Assembly (NCBI RefSeq): GCF_947498095.1
Contig: NZ_CANMJE010000005.1
Location: 62,001-126,000, forward strand
DNA: 64,000 nt
DNA from: an uncultured Shimia sp.
GTDB lineage: Bacteria > Pseudomonadota > Alphaproteobacteria > Rhodobacterales > Rhodobacteraceae
Direction of reading: 5' to 3'
The position numbers were made by a program, and so were the translations under genes. Shown here one piece after another: positions 27,461-38,303 of this stretch. Under the pieces are notes generated by a model that saw only the letters and a program-made list of their open reading frames with translations, was not told where the DNA came from and searched no databases. Position 1 is the stretch's first letter; every line of letters begins with the position of its first letter.

Positions 27461-30370
27461 TTATCCCAATGCTTCGTCACACCGACCGCAAACGGCCTCA
27501 TGGCTGTGGGTTCCAACATCTGGCAGGATTTTCCAACAACGCTGGCATTTTTCACCTTCGGCTTTTTCGAACACAACGCCCACACCTTCGGCTTCCGGCA
27601 GACGGAACGCTTCGGCAGGCATCGGATCATTTGACAGCTGTATAGCAGAGGTGATGCACACATCGTCAAAGGCCACAGATTTCAGGGCCTCCAAAACATC
27701 ACGGTCGCGCACGTGCACCACCGGTGCAGCCTCGAGCGAGGCGCCGATGACCTTGTCTGTCCGCTGTACTTCCAGCGCTGCAGTAACCACCCGGCGGACG
27801 TCGCGCACCTGTGACCACTTCGCTGCCAGGGGCTCATTCAACCAATTGGCAGGCGTATCCGGGATATCGACAAGGTGGATGGACGACGTGTCCCCCGGGA
27901 ACCGCTCAAGCCAGATTTCTTCCATGGTGAACACCAGAACCGGGGCCAGCCATGTGGTCAAACGGTGGTAGAGGATGTCCAACACGGTCCGCGCTGCGCG
28001 GCGGCGCAGTGTGTCACCATCGCAATACAGCGCGTCCTTGCGGATATCGAAGTAGAAAGCCGACAAATCCACTGTGGCGAAATTGAACACGGCTGAAAAC
28101 ACGCCCGAGAAATCGTAGGCTTTGTAACCTTCGCGAACCTTGTGATCCAGCTCCGCCAGGCGATGCAGAACCCAGCGCTCCAGCTCTGGCATCTCAGCCG
28201 GATCAACCCGATCCGCTTCGGTGAACTCACCCAACGCCCCCAGCATGAACCGCATTGTGTTGCGCAGTCGCCGATAGCTGTCTGCCACGCCTTTCAGGAT
28301 TTCCGGCCCGATCCGCTGATCATTGGTATAGTCTGTCTGAGCCACCCAAAGACGCAGGATATCTGCGCCGTATTGCTGGACAACCTTCTCGGGCACGATG
28401 GTGTTGCCGAGCGATTTGGACATCTTGTTGCCCTTCTCGTCCAACGTGAATCCGTGCGTCAAAACTCCGTGGTACGGCGCGCGCCCTCTGGTGCCACAGG
28501 CCTGCAGCATGGACGAGTGGAACCACCCGCGGTGCTGGTCAGTGCCTTCCAGATAGAGATCGGCCAGCCCATCGTCGGACCCGTCTTCGCGATCGCGCAA
28601 AACAAAGGCGTGGGTTGAACCAGAGTCAAACCAAACATCAAGAATATCAAAAACTTGCTCGTAATCGTCCGCATTGTGGTCGTTGCCTAGGAAGCGCTCT
28701 TTGGCTCCTTCGGCATACCAGCAATCAGCCCCTTCAACCTCAAATGCTTCTGCAACCCGTGCATTCACAGCCGGATCACGCAACAGGAAATCCTCGTCCG
28801 TTGGCAGAGCCCCTTTCTTGGTGAAGCATGTCAGCGGCACACCCCAGGCGCGTTGACGCGACAGAACCCAATCGGGGCGTGCTTCGATCATCGAATAGAG
28901 TCGGTTGCGTCCGGTCTGTGGTGTCCATTTCACGAGCTTGTCGATCGAGGTCAGAGCGCGTTCACGGATTGTCGTACCATAGTCGTCCTGACCGTCTTCA
29001 ACCTCACGATCAACCGCGGCAAACCACTGCGGTGTGTTGCGGAAGATCACCGGAGCTTTGGAGCGCCAAGAATGTGGATAGCTGTGCGTTACACGACCAC
29101 GCGCGATCAGGGCACCAGCCCCGGCCAGAGCATTGATAACAGCAGTATTGGCGCCGCCTTCTTTGCCTTTGGGCGTAATGATGACTTCGCCACCAAACAG
29201 AGGCAAGGACGCGCGGAATGACCCATCTTCGATGACGTTGTGAGTCATCTGAAGCCCGTGCTTTACGCCCAGGATATAGTCGTCGGCCCCGTGGCTTGGT
29301 GCCGTATGAACAAAGCCTGTACCGGCATCATCGGTCACATGGTCACCCGGCAACATCGGGACGTTATAATCCCACTCGCCTGCGCCACCTTCGACACCGT
29401 TCAACGGGTGCGCACAGACCAACAGGTCCAGCTGGGCCGCGGTGACGTCACGCTTGCGGATATACTCGTCGACCTTGGCAGACTTCATCACGTCCTCGGC
29501 CAGATTGTCGGCCAAGAGATAGTGATCGCCTTTTTGCGCCCAGTTGCCCTCGGGCGCCTCAGTAACTTTGTAGAGGCCATAAGACAGCGCCGGGTTGAAC
29601 GCGATGGCGCGGTTCGAAGGGATCGTCCAGGGCGTCGTCGTCCAGATCACCACATTGACGCCCAAGAGCCCCGAGCGTGCACCGGTGGGTTCCACGGCAC
29701 TTTGTACCGGGAATTTCACCCAGATCGTGTGAGACTTGTGATCGTGATACTCGATCTCAGCTTCGGCCAGTGCGGTCTTTTCCACCGGCGACCACATCAC
29801 AGGCTTGGAGCCCTGATACAGTGTGCCATTCATCAGGAACTTCATGAATTCCTCGGCAATCACACGTTCAGCATGAAAGTTCATGGTCAAATAGGGGTTC
29901 GACCATTTGCCGGTCACACCCAGACGCTTGAACTCATCGCGCTGGATATCGATCCAACCCTCGGCAAACTTGCGGCACTCCTGCCGGAAGTCGATGACAG
30001 GGACTTCGTCCTTATCTTTGCCCTTGTTGCGATATTGCTCTTCGATCTTCCACTCGATTGGCAGACCGTGGCAGTCCCAACCGGGGATATAGCGCGCGTC
30101 CCTGCCCATCATCTGCTGCGAGCGCACGACCATATCCTTGAGGATCTTGTTCAGTGCGTGGCCGATGTGCAGATGACCATTGGCATAGGGTGGGCCATCA
30201 TGCAGCGTAAAGGACTCGCGGCCCTCTTTCTCGCGCAGGCGGTCATAGATGCCGATCTCGGCCCAGCGCTCCAGCCATTGGGGTTCGCGTTTGGGCAGAC
30301 CTGCGCGCATCGGAAAATCGGTTTTCGGCAGGTTCAGCGTGGATTTGTAGTCAGGGGTCTCGGCGCACAT
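27461..30370 (-). CDS. ileS: Isoleucyl-tRNA synthetase
   Basis: HIGH motif (HIGHALNKIL), KMSKS (KMSKSLGN), C-terminal zinc-binding cysteines. Confidence 0.97.
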   Translation of the reverse strand: MCAETPDYKSTLNLPKTDFPMRAGLPKREPQWLERWAEIGIYDRLREKEGRESFTLHDGPPYANGHLHIGHALNKILKDMVVRSQQMMGRDARYIPGWDCHGLPIEWKIEEQYRNKGKDKDEVPVIDFRQECRKFAEGWIDIQRDEFKRLGVTGKWSNPYLTMNFHAERVIAEEFMKFLMNGTLYQGSKPVMWSPVEKTALAEAEIEYHDHKSHTIWVKFPVQSAVEPTGARSGLLGVNVVIWTTTPWTIPSNRAIAFNPALSYGLYKVTEAPEGNWAQKGDHYLLADNLAEDVMKSAKVDEYIRKRDVTAAQLDLLVCAHPLNGVEGGAGEWDYNVPMLPGDHVTDDAGTGFVHTAPSHGADDYILGVKHGLQMTHNVIEDGSFRASLPLFGGEVIITPKGKEGGANTAVINALAGAGALIARGRVTHSYPHSWRSKAPVIFRNTPQWFAAVDREVEDGQDDYGTTIRERALTSIDKLVKWTPQTGRNRLYSMIEARPDWVLSRQRAWGVPLTCFTKKGALPTDEDFLLRDPAVNARVAEAFEVEGADCWYAEGAKERFLGNDHNADDYEQVFDILDVWFDSGSTHAFVLRDREDGSDDGLADLYLEGTDQHRGWFHSSMLQACGTRGRAPYHGVLTHGFTLDEKGNKMSKSLGNTIVPEKVVQQYGADILRLWVAQTDYTNDQRIGPEILKGVADSYRRLRNTMRFMLGALGEFTEADRVDPAEMPELERWVLHRLAELDHKVREGYKAYDFSGVFSAVFNFATVDLSAFYFDIRKDALYCDGDTLRRRAARTVLDILYHRLTTWLAPVLVFTMEEIWLERFPGDTSSIHLVDIPDTPANWLNEPLAAKWSQVRDVRRVVTAALEVQRTDKVIGASLEAAPVVHVRDRDVLEALKSVAFDDVCITSAIQLSNDPMPAEAFRLPEAEGVGVVFEKAEGEKCQRCWKILPDVGTHSHEAVCGRCDEALG

Positions 30371-30617
30371 CTTTTGGCGTCCTCGTCAAAGTTCGGATCA
30401 TGATTTTATGGGTCGGCGCGGTATTTCATACGCCTTGTCCCGGCGGCTCGTCTGGTTCAGAGCGCCGGGCTGATAATTCGAATAATGATCGCGAATATCC
30501 GTGTCATGCGCTGCCTTATATGCCTGTGTGCATGGGGCGTAAAGGCACAATGGCACGGCCTTGCACTGGTCGGAGCAACGTGCCAACTGATGAGGCAACT
30601 CAAGAGACGGAGATCGC

Positions 30618-31031
30618 ATGGCCAACCCTTTGCAGATGTTTGACATCACAGCCGATCAAATTGACCAAGTGGTCGGCGTTTTCTATGCCCGTGTCCGTCA
30701 ACATCCCGAGTTGGGCCCCGTCTTTGCCGCACATATTGCACCCGAGGATTGGCCCGCGCATGAGGAGAAAATCACCCGTTTCTGGCGCAATGCGATCTTG
30801 AAAGAGCGCTGTTATGACGGCCAGCCCATGCGGGTGCATCTAGAACGTCCAAAGGTCCAGACCAAGCATTTTACAGTTTGGCTGGAACTGTTTGACCAAA
30901 CCCTAACTGAACTCTTGCCAGCCGAGAGCGCATTGGCGTTTTCAAACCTCGCGCACCGTATTGGCGACGGTTTCCGCTTTGGCATTGAGGCCCGCGACAG
31001 GCGCGCGGATCAGCCACCATCGCTGCTATGA
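30618..31031 (+). CDS. Group III truncated haemoglobin
   Basis: ITADQIDQVVGVFYARVRQHPELGPVF...HEEKITRFWRNAIL. Confidence 0.88.
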   Translation: MANPLQMFDITADQIDQVVGVFYARVRQHPELGPVFAAHIAPEDWPAHEEKITRFWRNAILKERCYDGQPMRVHLERPKVQTKHFTVWLELFDQTLTELLPAESALAFSNLAHRIGDGFRFGIEARDRRADQPPSLL

Positions 31032-32021
31032 GGCCTTGGAAAACAACCCGGTAAGCGCGCGTTGGACCAATCCAGTAACTGCAGGGCGTTTGACGGTGGA
31101 GAAAGGTAACGGGCGACAGACCTCCATCGCGGCAACACCGACACGCGCTGTCAGTGCACCATTCACAAGACCTTCGCCAAAGCGGCGACTGATCTTGGCC
31201 AAGGCGCCCCCACCAGCCAACGTCCCGATCATGTCGTCGCCGATCGCAACAGCGCCTGTGGCCACAAGATGCGTCATCACGGCGCGCAAAAGGCGCCAGC
31301 TGCCCAAGGTTCCGGCTCGCCCGCCATAAACCTCCGCGATACGGCGAATCATACGCATATTGGCGGTCAACGCTGTGACCACATCGGCCAACGCCAAAGG
31401 TACTAAGGCAGTGACCGTCGCAACTTGGCGAGCTGCGGCCTCGACCTCGCGCTGCGCGGCTGCATCCAGCGGCACCAAAATCTCGGTTTCTACCAATCCC
31501 AGCAAGGCATCAGCATCCATCAAATCGGCCTTGCGCTCTTGCACCCGTTCGCGACCCCAAGCCGTATCCGTACGGTTCGCATAGAGCCGCGTCAGCTGGT
31601 CCAAAACCCGGTGCGCATCGGACATGTTCCCAGAAGCCAAGGCGCCGTCCGCCCCGGCGCGCAACGCATCAACACGGCGCAATCGGGCAAAACCCGCCAG
31701 TTCCCGCAGGATCATGGCCAGCGCAACGATCAGGAACACACCCACCAAAGCTGTAACAATGCCACCAAGAATTGGTGACCGCGCCACCAGACCGGTCACA
31801 AAATCCCACGCGGCGATCGAAATCACCGTTGTGAGGATCAGGCCCAAAAGGCTCCAGAACCAACGCGCCAACCGTGAAGGGCGACGTGACGCCAATTGCG
31901 CGGCCACCTGCATCGCCTGCCCTTCTGGCAGGCTATCTGGCAAGTCCGGCACCGGCGGCGCCTCTGCTACATTGGGCGCGCTTTCGGTGTCCAGGTCGAT
32001 CAGAACCGGGCCTTTGGTCAT
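31026..32021 (-). CDS. YcjF/TIGR01620 (DUF697) family membrane protein
   Basis: Two TM segments, C-terminal DUF697-like region; paired with YcjX. Confidence 0.85.
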   Translation of the reverse strand: MTKGPVLIDLDTESAPNVAEAPPVPDLPDSLPEGQAMQVAAQLASRRPSRLARWFWSLLGLILTTVISIAAWDFVTGLVARSPILGGIVTALVGVFLIVALAMILRELAGFARLRRVDALRAGADGALASGNMSDAHRVLDQLTRLYANRTDTAWGRERVQERKADLMDADALLGLVETEILVPLDAAAQREVEAAARQVATVTALVPLALADVVTALTANMRMIRRIAEVYGGRAGTLGSWRLLRAVMTHLVATGAVAIGDDMIGTLAGGGALAKISRRFGEGLVNGALTARVGVAAMEVCRPLPFSTVKRPAVTGLVQRALTGLFSKAS

Positions 32022-33433
32022 AGTCGATCTCCGATCAGAAACTCTGTTGCCTTGTCCAAACGAATGTGCGGTGGGCCTTCGCCGGGCTTCAGGGTCAGCC
32101 GGGCCGGCGCAAAACTCATCACCTGATAATCCTCATCCAGCCAGCTGGTCGCGCCTTCGCGCGCCGGGGTCAACAGGTGGTTGGGATCTTTGGGCAAGGC
32201 TCCGGGATAAAACGCCGCGTTCTTGCCAGTGTCCAGCAAACGCCCCTGCACACATTCCAACGTCTTGCCATCATGTGTGAGCGTGGTCTCTGTGGTTGCG
32301 CGCACCGACGCCAAGGCCAACGCATGTGTTCCAGCTCCGGCAAACCGTGCGCGATCCGCTGCATCGCGGGTCAACGACTGCATGATGGCACTGGCTTGCG
32401 GATGCTGGGAATGATGCAAATGGTCGGATTTGGTCGCCGCAAACAGGATTTTCTCCACCCGTTTACCCCGCAAAAGGCGCGCCAAGAACCCGTTTGATCC
32501 GGGTCGAAAGGCCGTAAGTATTTCGGACATCGCGTCTCGCATTTCGTTAACCGCACGCGGCCCCTTGTTGATTGCCCCCAACGCATCAACCAGAACAACC
32601 TGCCGATCAATGCGGGCAAAATGGTCGCGAAAAAACGGTTTCACGACCTTGGATTTGTAGGCCTCGAACCGACGTTCCATCTCACGGTGAAGTGTGCCGC
32701 GACGGGACGCGCCATCAATTGGGATTGGGGCAAAGGTCAGAACGGGCGACCCTGCAAGATCCCCTGGCAACAAGAAACGACCTGGCGTGCAGCGGTAGTG
32801 CCCCTCGTCTCGGGCCTGGCGCAAACTGGTGGTGAATCGTTTCGCCAGATCCTGAGTGACGGTTTCGTCATGCCGGGCATTCGGGTCTACATCCCGCGCG
32901 CGCTCCATGAAGCCTTGAGCGCTTGCGCGCCCGTTCATCCAACTCAGCGTATCGTCGGCCCACTGATCATAAGTCTTGTCCATCAGCGCAAGATCCAGCA
33001 GCCATTCCCCCGGATAATCGACAATATCCAGATGTATTGTGCGTGGGCCTTGCAGACCACCCAGCAATCCAGAGGGGCGAACCTTGAGCGACAATCGCAA
33101 TTCGCTCACGGCCCGGGTGCTTTCCGGCCAGCGAGGTTCGGCCGACGTCAGTGCGCCCAAATGGGTTTCATAGTCGAACCGGGGTACAGTGTCGTCAGGC
33201 TGCGGTTGCAAATAGGCGGCTTCAATCCGCCCTTCGGCTTGAGCCATCAGACCCGGCATACGACCGCGATCCATCAGATTGGCTACCAGCGACGTGATGA
33301 ACATGGTCTTTCCCGAGCGCGCCAGCCCGGTCACACCAAGGCGGATCACAGGTTCAAACAACGCCTCGGAAATCGAATCGCCCACCGCTTCAACGCTGCG
33401 CGTCACCGTGTCTGCCAGAGAAGAAATGACCAA
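32018..33433 (-). CDS. YcjX family P-loop protein
   Basis: GLARSGKTMFITSLVANLM; LDIVDYPGEWLLDL; overlaps the YcjF-like gene. Confidence 0.92.
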   Translation of the reverse strand: MVISSLADTVTRSVEAVGDSISEALFEPVIRLGVTGLARSGKTMFITSLVANLMDRGRMPGLMAQAEGRIEAAYLQPQPDDTVPRFDYETHLGALTSAEPRWPESTRAVSELRLSLKVRPSGLLGGLQGPRTIHLDIVDYPGEWLLDLALMDKTYDQWADDTLSWMNGRASAQGFMERARDVDPNARHDETVTQDLAKRFTTSLRQARDEGHYRCTPGRFLLPGDLAGSPVLTFAPIPIDGASRRGTLHREMERRFEAYKSKVVKPFFRDHFARIDRQVVLVDALGAINKGPRAVNEMRDAMSEILTAFRPGSNGFLARLLRGKRVEKILFAATKSDHLHHSQHPQASAIMQSLTRDAADRARFAGAGTHALALASVRATTETTLTHDGKTLECVQGRLLDTGKNAAFYPGALPKDPNHLLTPAREGATSWLDEDYQVMSFAPARLTLKPGEGPPHIRLDKATEFLIGDRL

Positions 33434-33545
33434 AAGGGCCTCCTTGAATACTCACCTGTGAACCTATGCAGCGCATGAGCGCATTGCTAGGGGGGAGAAG
33501 CCGCGACACCTTCCCCTCTGGCAACAAATCCGCTACCCACAGGCC

Positions 33546-34322
33546 ATGCCCAGAATAGCGCTCAAAGTTGAATATCACGGCAAACCTTTTGCCGGTTGGC
33601 AGCGACAGGCCGATCAGCCTTCGGTGCAAGGTGCGATCGAGGACGCGCTGGCCAAGTTAGAGCCGGGTCATCGCACCATTGCCGCTGCCGGTCGCACAGA
33701 TGCAGGTGTGCACGGTCTGGCTCAAGTGGCCCATTGTGACCTGAAAAAGGACTGGGATCCGTTTCGACTGTCCGAGGCTTTGAACCACCACCTAAAACCT
33801 CTGCCAGTGGCCATCGTGGATGCCGCCAAGGTCCCCGAAGACTGGCACGCCCGTTTTTCCGCTGTTGAGCGGCGGTATTTGTTCCGCATTCTGATGCGAC
33901 GGGCGCCAGCAACACATCTTGCTGGGCTGGTGTGGCGGGTCAATCAGCCACTGGACGCGCGAGCCATGCAAGACGGTGCCAATCATCTGCTTGGCCATCA
34001 CGACTTTACGACGTTCCGCAGCTCGATCTGCCAAGCGTCCAGCCCGGTCAAAACACTGGACCAGCTTGACATCGAAGAGATCGACACGCCTTGGGGTCCC
34101 GAAATCCACTTTCATGTGCGGGCACGATCATTTCTTCACAATCAGGTGCGCAGCTTTGTTGGAACACTGGAACGCGTGGGGGCCGGTTCTTGGGCGCCCG
34201 AGGACGTGAAATCCGCTTTGGACGCGGCAGACCGGGCCGCTTGTGGTCCAGTTTGCCCGCCTCAGGGCCTCTATCTTGCCGGTGTCGGCTATCCAGACGA
34301 CCCTTTTTCCCAAGAACACTAA
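33546..34322 (+). CDS. truA: tRNA pseudouridine(38-40) synthase TruA
   Basis: [18 protein letters not shown]. Confidence 0.96.
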   Translation: MPRIALKVEYHGKPFAGWQRQADQPSVQGAIEDALAKLEPGHRTIAAAGRTDAGVHGLAQVAHCDLKKDWDPFRLSEALNHHLKPLPVAIVDAAKVPEDWHARFSAVERRYLFRILMRRAPATHLAGLVWRVNQPLDARAMQDGANHLLGHHDFTTFRSSICQASSPVKTLDQLDIEEIDTPWGPEIHFHVRARSFLHNQVRSFVGTLERVGAGSWAPEDVKSALDAADRAACGPVCPPQGLYLAGVGYPDDPFSQEH

Positions 34323-34411
34323 GGGATCTGCGCCGATCTTCCCTTAGGGCAACCCTTGACCACGGCAGACGATTTGGTGCTTTCTAGGACGCACCCAAAA
34401 CTGAGGTCTTC

Positions 34412-35533
34412 ATGTTCACTCCTGTCATCACCGGAACCGGCGTTTACACTCCGGAGCAGATCATCACCAACGATGAGCTCGTCGAAACGTTCAACGCTTA
34501 TGCCGACAAGGTGAACGCCGAGAATGCCGATGCCATCGCCGCGGGTGAGATGGAACCTCTGGAGCATTCCTCAACCGACTTCATCTTCAAGGCATCCGGG
34601 ATCGAGCAACGATATGTCATAGACAAATCCGGTGTTCTGGACCCAGATGTGATGCATCCCTTGCTTCGGCAGCGCTCGGACGACGAGCCGTCGTTGATGA
34701 CTGAAATGGCCGTCGACGCCTGCCAAAAGGCGCTCGAGAAAGCTGGGATTGAGGCCAGTGACATTGACCTTGTGATCTGCGCCGCATCGAACCTCGAGCG
34801 GGCCTATCCGGCAGTTGCTATCGAAATTCAACAGGCGCTTGGTGCCGGCGGATTTGCCTTTGATATGAACGTCGCCTGTTCATCGGCCACATTCGGCATT
34901 CAAGCCGCCGCTGACATGATCCGGTCAGGCTCGGTCGGTAAAGCCATCGTCGTGAACCCGGAAATTTGTTCGGCTCATCTGGAATGGCGTGACCGGGATT
35001 GCCACTTTATTTTTGGCGACGTGGCCACCGCGACCGTGATTGAACGCGAAGACGCCGCAAAGGGTGAATATTTTGAAATTCTGTCGACCCGCTGCGCAAC
35101 ACAATTCTCAAATAACATTCGCAATAACAATGGCTTCCTGCGCCGCTCGCGCCCAGACGGCGTTGCAGATCGCCGCGACATGCAGTTCATGCAAAACGGT
35201 CGCAAAGTGTTCAAAGAAGTGCTGCCGATGGTGTCAACGCACATCCTTGATCACATGAGCGACAACGGGGTGGCGAACACAGATCTGAAACGCATCTGGC
35301 TGCACCAGGCGAACAAGACAATGAATGACTTTATTGGCAAAAAGGTTCTGGGCCGCACGCCTGAGCCAGGCGAACAACCCAATATTTTGCAGGATTATGC
35401 CAATACGTCTTCTGCCGGATCGATCATTGCCTTCTCAAAGAACTCGGAAGACTTGCAAAGCGGAGATCACGGTCTGATTTGTTCGTTCGGAGCCGGGTAT
35501 TCGGTGGGCTCAATCCTGGTACGCAAACACTAA
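34412..35533 (+). CDS. Beta-ketoacyl-ACP synthase III family protein
   Basis: Thiolase fold; DMNVACSSATFG, WLHQANKTMND, YANTSSAGS. Confidence 0.9.
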   Translation: MFTPVITGTGVYTPEQIITNDELVETFNAYADKVNAENADAIAAGEMEPLEHSSTDFIFKASGIEQRYVIDKSGVLDPDVMHPLLRQRSDDEPSLMTEMAVDACQKALEKAGIEASDIDLVICAASNLERAYPAVAIEIQQALGAGGFAFDMNVACSSATFGIQAAADMIRSGSVGKAIVVNPEICSAHLEWRDRDCHFIFGDVATATVIEREDAAKGEYFEILSTRCATQFSNNIRNNNGFLRRSRPDGVADRRDMQFMQNGRKVFKEVLPMVSTHILDHMSDNGVANTDLKRIWLHQANKTMNDFIGKKVLGRTPEPGEQPNILQDYANTSSAGSIIAFSKNSEDLQSGDHGLICSFGAGYSVGSILVRKH

Positions 35534-35603
35534 GGCGCCAAACGCACCCTAAAAGTGTGCCGGATCACTCAGGTCGCCGCTAAACACCTCAGCTGACAGA
35601 CGA

Positions 35604-36086
35604 TCAGATAGATTCTTCTTCGAGATGCAGTTTCATCTCAATCAGAACATGCTGCAACGCGGCTGTTTCTTTCAGCATGCGCTTGGCCTCGTTCATCGTG
35701 ATGATTCCATCTTCGATCGACTGATTATACTCGGCCATCAGCATGGCAAAGCGCTGGCTCAGCGCGATCACATCCTTGTTCACACCGCCTTCACGATCCG
35801 ATTCGTTGCGGCGGCTTTCATTGTAAGACAGGCTGATGCCCTTCAATTCTGCCAGTGCCGAGGTCACATGCGGATAGCTGGACGCCTCTTCAAGCGCTGC
35901 AACAGCGTCAATTGGCATGAACCGGTCACCGTGTTCTTCGTTGTGGGAATAGTACCGACCCAGCGTTGCCTTGGACTTTCCGGTCAATTCGCACGCGGCT
36001 TCAATGCCGACGTCTTTGACCAGAGCCTCAGAATGCTTCTTTAGATAAGAGCCAACACTGGCCATACTCATGTCCCCCAAAAACAC
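35604..36086 (-). CDS. Hypothetical protein with phage CII-like HTH N-terminus
   Basis: LVKDVGIEAACELTGKSKATLGRYYSHNEEHGDRFMPIDAVAALEEAS resembles CII-type regulators; recognition only. Confidence 0.55.
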   Translation of the reverse strand: MFLGDMSMASVGSYLKKHSEALVKDVGIEAACELTGKSKATLGRYYSHNEEHGDRFMPIDAVAALEEASSYPHVTSALAELKGISLSYNESRRNESDREGGVNKDVIALSQRFAMLMAEYNQSIEDGIITMNEAKRMLKETAALQHVLIEMKLHLEEESI

Positions 36087-36433
36087 AGACCCCCCGAAGG
36101 GGAAATCACACAGTCGTTTCCCCTTAAAGGGTTAAGGCCAAAATGTCATTTGTAAAGTGTTCGCGTAATGTCGCGGGCATCCGGATGTCCACTCTCTCGG
36201 TTAGGGGCATTCGCATGGGGGCGCCTGGTACGCAGGTTCTGTTTGTCAGGTGTGCTGCCGGAAAAGTACGAGTGTTTTGCTTTCCACCATCCCCAATGAG
36301 GCACTGTCTCGGGAAAGCAAGGTTTAGTGATCGGCGGCACCGGAGGGATCGTGTTCGTGATATCTCCGGCCCTGTGCCCGGTGGGAAATGAACCCTCTTG
36401 CATCCCCGGTATCCGGCGTCTTATCAGATGCGC

Positions 36434-37015
36434 ATGGCCAAACTGTATTTCCACTACTCAACCATGAATGCCGGCAAATCGACGGTTCTTTTGCAGGCGT
36501 CCCACAACTACCGTGAACGCGGCATGGACACCTATCTGCTGACCGCGCGCTTTGACAAACGCGCTGGTGAAGGGCGCATTGCATCGCGCATCGGCATTGG
36601 GTCTGACGCAGACACGTTTGATGAGACCAATGACCTGTTCGACAAAATCAAAAACCGTTTGCAACAGGGCGATTTCGCCTGTGCGTTCGTGGACGAAGCC
36701 CAGTTCCTGACAGAAGATCAGGTTTGGCAATTGGCCCGTGCCGTGGATGATCTGGGTGTGCCTGTCATGTGCTATGGGTTGCGCGTGGATTTCCGCGGCA
36801 AACTCTTCCCCGGATCAGCCGCTCTCTTGGCATTGGCAGATGAAATGCGAGAAGTTCGCACGATCTGTCATTGCGGAAAGAAAGCCACGATGGTGGTTCG
36901 ACAGGACGAAAGTGGACAAGCCCTCAGCCAGGGCGCACAGGTTCAGATTGGCGGCAACGAAACCTATGTCTCCCTTTGCCGCCGCCATTGGCGCGAAGCG
37001 GTGGGGGAAGCTTAA
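36434..37015 (+). CDS. tdk: Thymidine kinase
   Basis: MAKLYFHYSTMNAGKSTVLLQ; FVDEAQFL; zinc-binding CHCGKKA. Confidence 0.96.
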   Translation: MAKLYFHYSTMNAGKSTVLLQASHNYRERGMDTYLLTARFDKRAGEGRIASRIGIGSDADTFDETNDLFDKIKNRLQQGDFACAFVDEAQFLTEDQVWQLARAVDDLGVPVMCYGLRVDFRGKLFPGSAALLALADEMREVRTICHCGKKATMVVRQDESGQALSQGAQVQIGGNETYVSLCRRHWREAVGEA

Positions 37016-37968
37016 GGCACCAAGTTTGGGAGTGGTCGGCCTGAGTGATGCGCACGAAGGTTTTCAACGGCCATCATACCCATATTGATCCGCACCTCTC
37101 GGGCAGCTGTACCCAGATGCGGCAGCAGAGTCACATTCTCAAGGTCCCGCAAGGCCGCTGAAACACTGGGTTCATTTTCATAGACGTCCAACCCGGCCCC
37201 TGAGATCTGCCTCTCGTGCAAAGCAGCAATCAGATCGGTTTCATTCACCACATCACCGCGTGAAATGTTGATGAAATGCCCATGCGGCCGCATGGCGGCA
37301 AACACGTCAGCGCCGATCAGGTGCCGCGTTTCCGCACCACCGGGGACGGCTGCAACCAACACGTCCACTTGCCCCGCCAATTCTGTCAGCGTCTCAATCT
37401 GCTCCGTGTCAAATTCCATATGCTTGGGTGAGCGGTTGAAGAACTTCACGCTCATGCCGAAGCCAAAGTAACATCGCTGAGCGATCGCTTGGCCAATGCG
37501 GCCCATCCCGACGATCCCAACAGTTTTGCCCGAAAGATGCATGCCCAGCATCTGGGTTGGATGCCAACCCTGCCACTGCCCAGAGCGCACAAGGCGCTCG
37601 CCTTCTCCGGCGCGACGCGCGCTCATTAGCATGAGCATCATCGCAATGTCTGCCGTGGCATCGGTGACCGCACCGGGTGTGTTGCTGACAGTGACACCGG
37701 CAGCCGCCGCTGCCTGGGTGTCGATATGATTGTACCCCACCCCAAAGTTTGCCAGCACTTGGCAGCGGGGCTGGCCAACATCCTGAAAAACCTCGCGCTG
37801 AAACATATCCCCCAGCGTTGGCAAGACCGCATCATAATCGGTCAGGGCCAAACGCAGCTCTGTGTCGTCGAGCGGCGTATTCAACTGGCGTACAGTAGTC
37901 TCGTAGAGGCCCTCAAGCGCGGCGAGGACTTCTTCGGGCAAGGGGCGCGTGATCAGGAGTTTTTTCAA
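37012..37968 (-). CDS. D-2-hydroxyacid dehydrogenase
   Basis: NAD motif GMGRIGQAIAQR; ISRGDVVNE; glyoxylate/hydroxypyruvate reductase type. Confidence 0.9.
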   Translation of the reverse strand: MKKLLITRPLPEEVLAALEGLYETTVRQLNTPLDDTELRLALTDYDAVLPTLGDMFQREVFQDVGQPRCQVLANFGVGYNHIDTQAAAAAGVTVSNTPGAVTDATADIAMMLMLMSARRAGEGERLVRSGQWQGWHPTQMLGMHLSGKTVGIVGMGRIGQAIAQRCYFGFGMSVKFFNRSPKHMEFDTEQIETLTELAGQVDVLVAAVPGGAETRHLIGADVFAAMRPHGHFINISRGDVVNETDLIAALHERQISGAGLDVYENEPSVSAALRDLENVTLLPHLGTAAREVRINMGMMAVENLRAHHSGRPLPNLVP

Positions 37969-38303
37969 TGCATCCGCCCCCCGCTAGGTACCGGTTTGTC
38001 CGGGCCGATCAGAACAATCTCACCATCGTCATCCGGCAGTCCGAGAACCAGAATTTCGGACATGAACTTGCCAATTTGGCGGGGTGGAAAGTTGACGACT
38101 GCCATAACCTGCTTGCCGATTAACGCCTCAGGCTCATAGTGTTTGGTGATCTGGGCCGAGCTTTTGCGCTCACCCAGCTCATCGCCGAAATCCACCCACA
38201 GCTTTATGGCGGGTTTGCGGGCTTCGGGATAAGGCTCTGCACGCGTAACCGTGCCCACGCGAATATCCACTTTCAAAAAGTCGTTAAAATCAATCTCAGC
38301 CAT
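37965..38303 (-). CDS. tRNA-binding (CsaA-like OB-fold) protein
   Basis: FLKVDIRVGTVTRAEPYPEARKPAIKLWVDFG. Confidence 0.88.
   Translation of the reverse strand: MAEIDFNDFLKVDIRVGTVTRAEPYPEARKPAIKLWVDFGDELGERKSSAQITKHYEPEALIGKQVMAVVNFPPRQIGKFMSEILVLGLPDDDGEIVLIGPDKPVPSGGRMH

Noticed and set aside
29240-30403. 387-aa plus-strand ORF opposite ileS
   Set aside because: Antisense shadow of IleRS
32621-33478. 285-aa plus-strand ORF opposite ycjX
   Set aside because: Antisense shadow
36143-36391. 82-aa plus-strand ORF upstream of tdk
   Set aside because: No convincing domain or SD; region more likely untranslated leader
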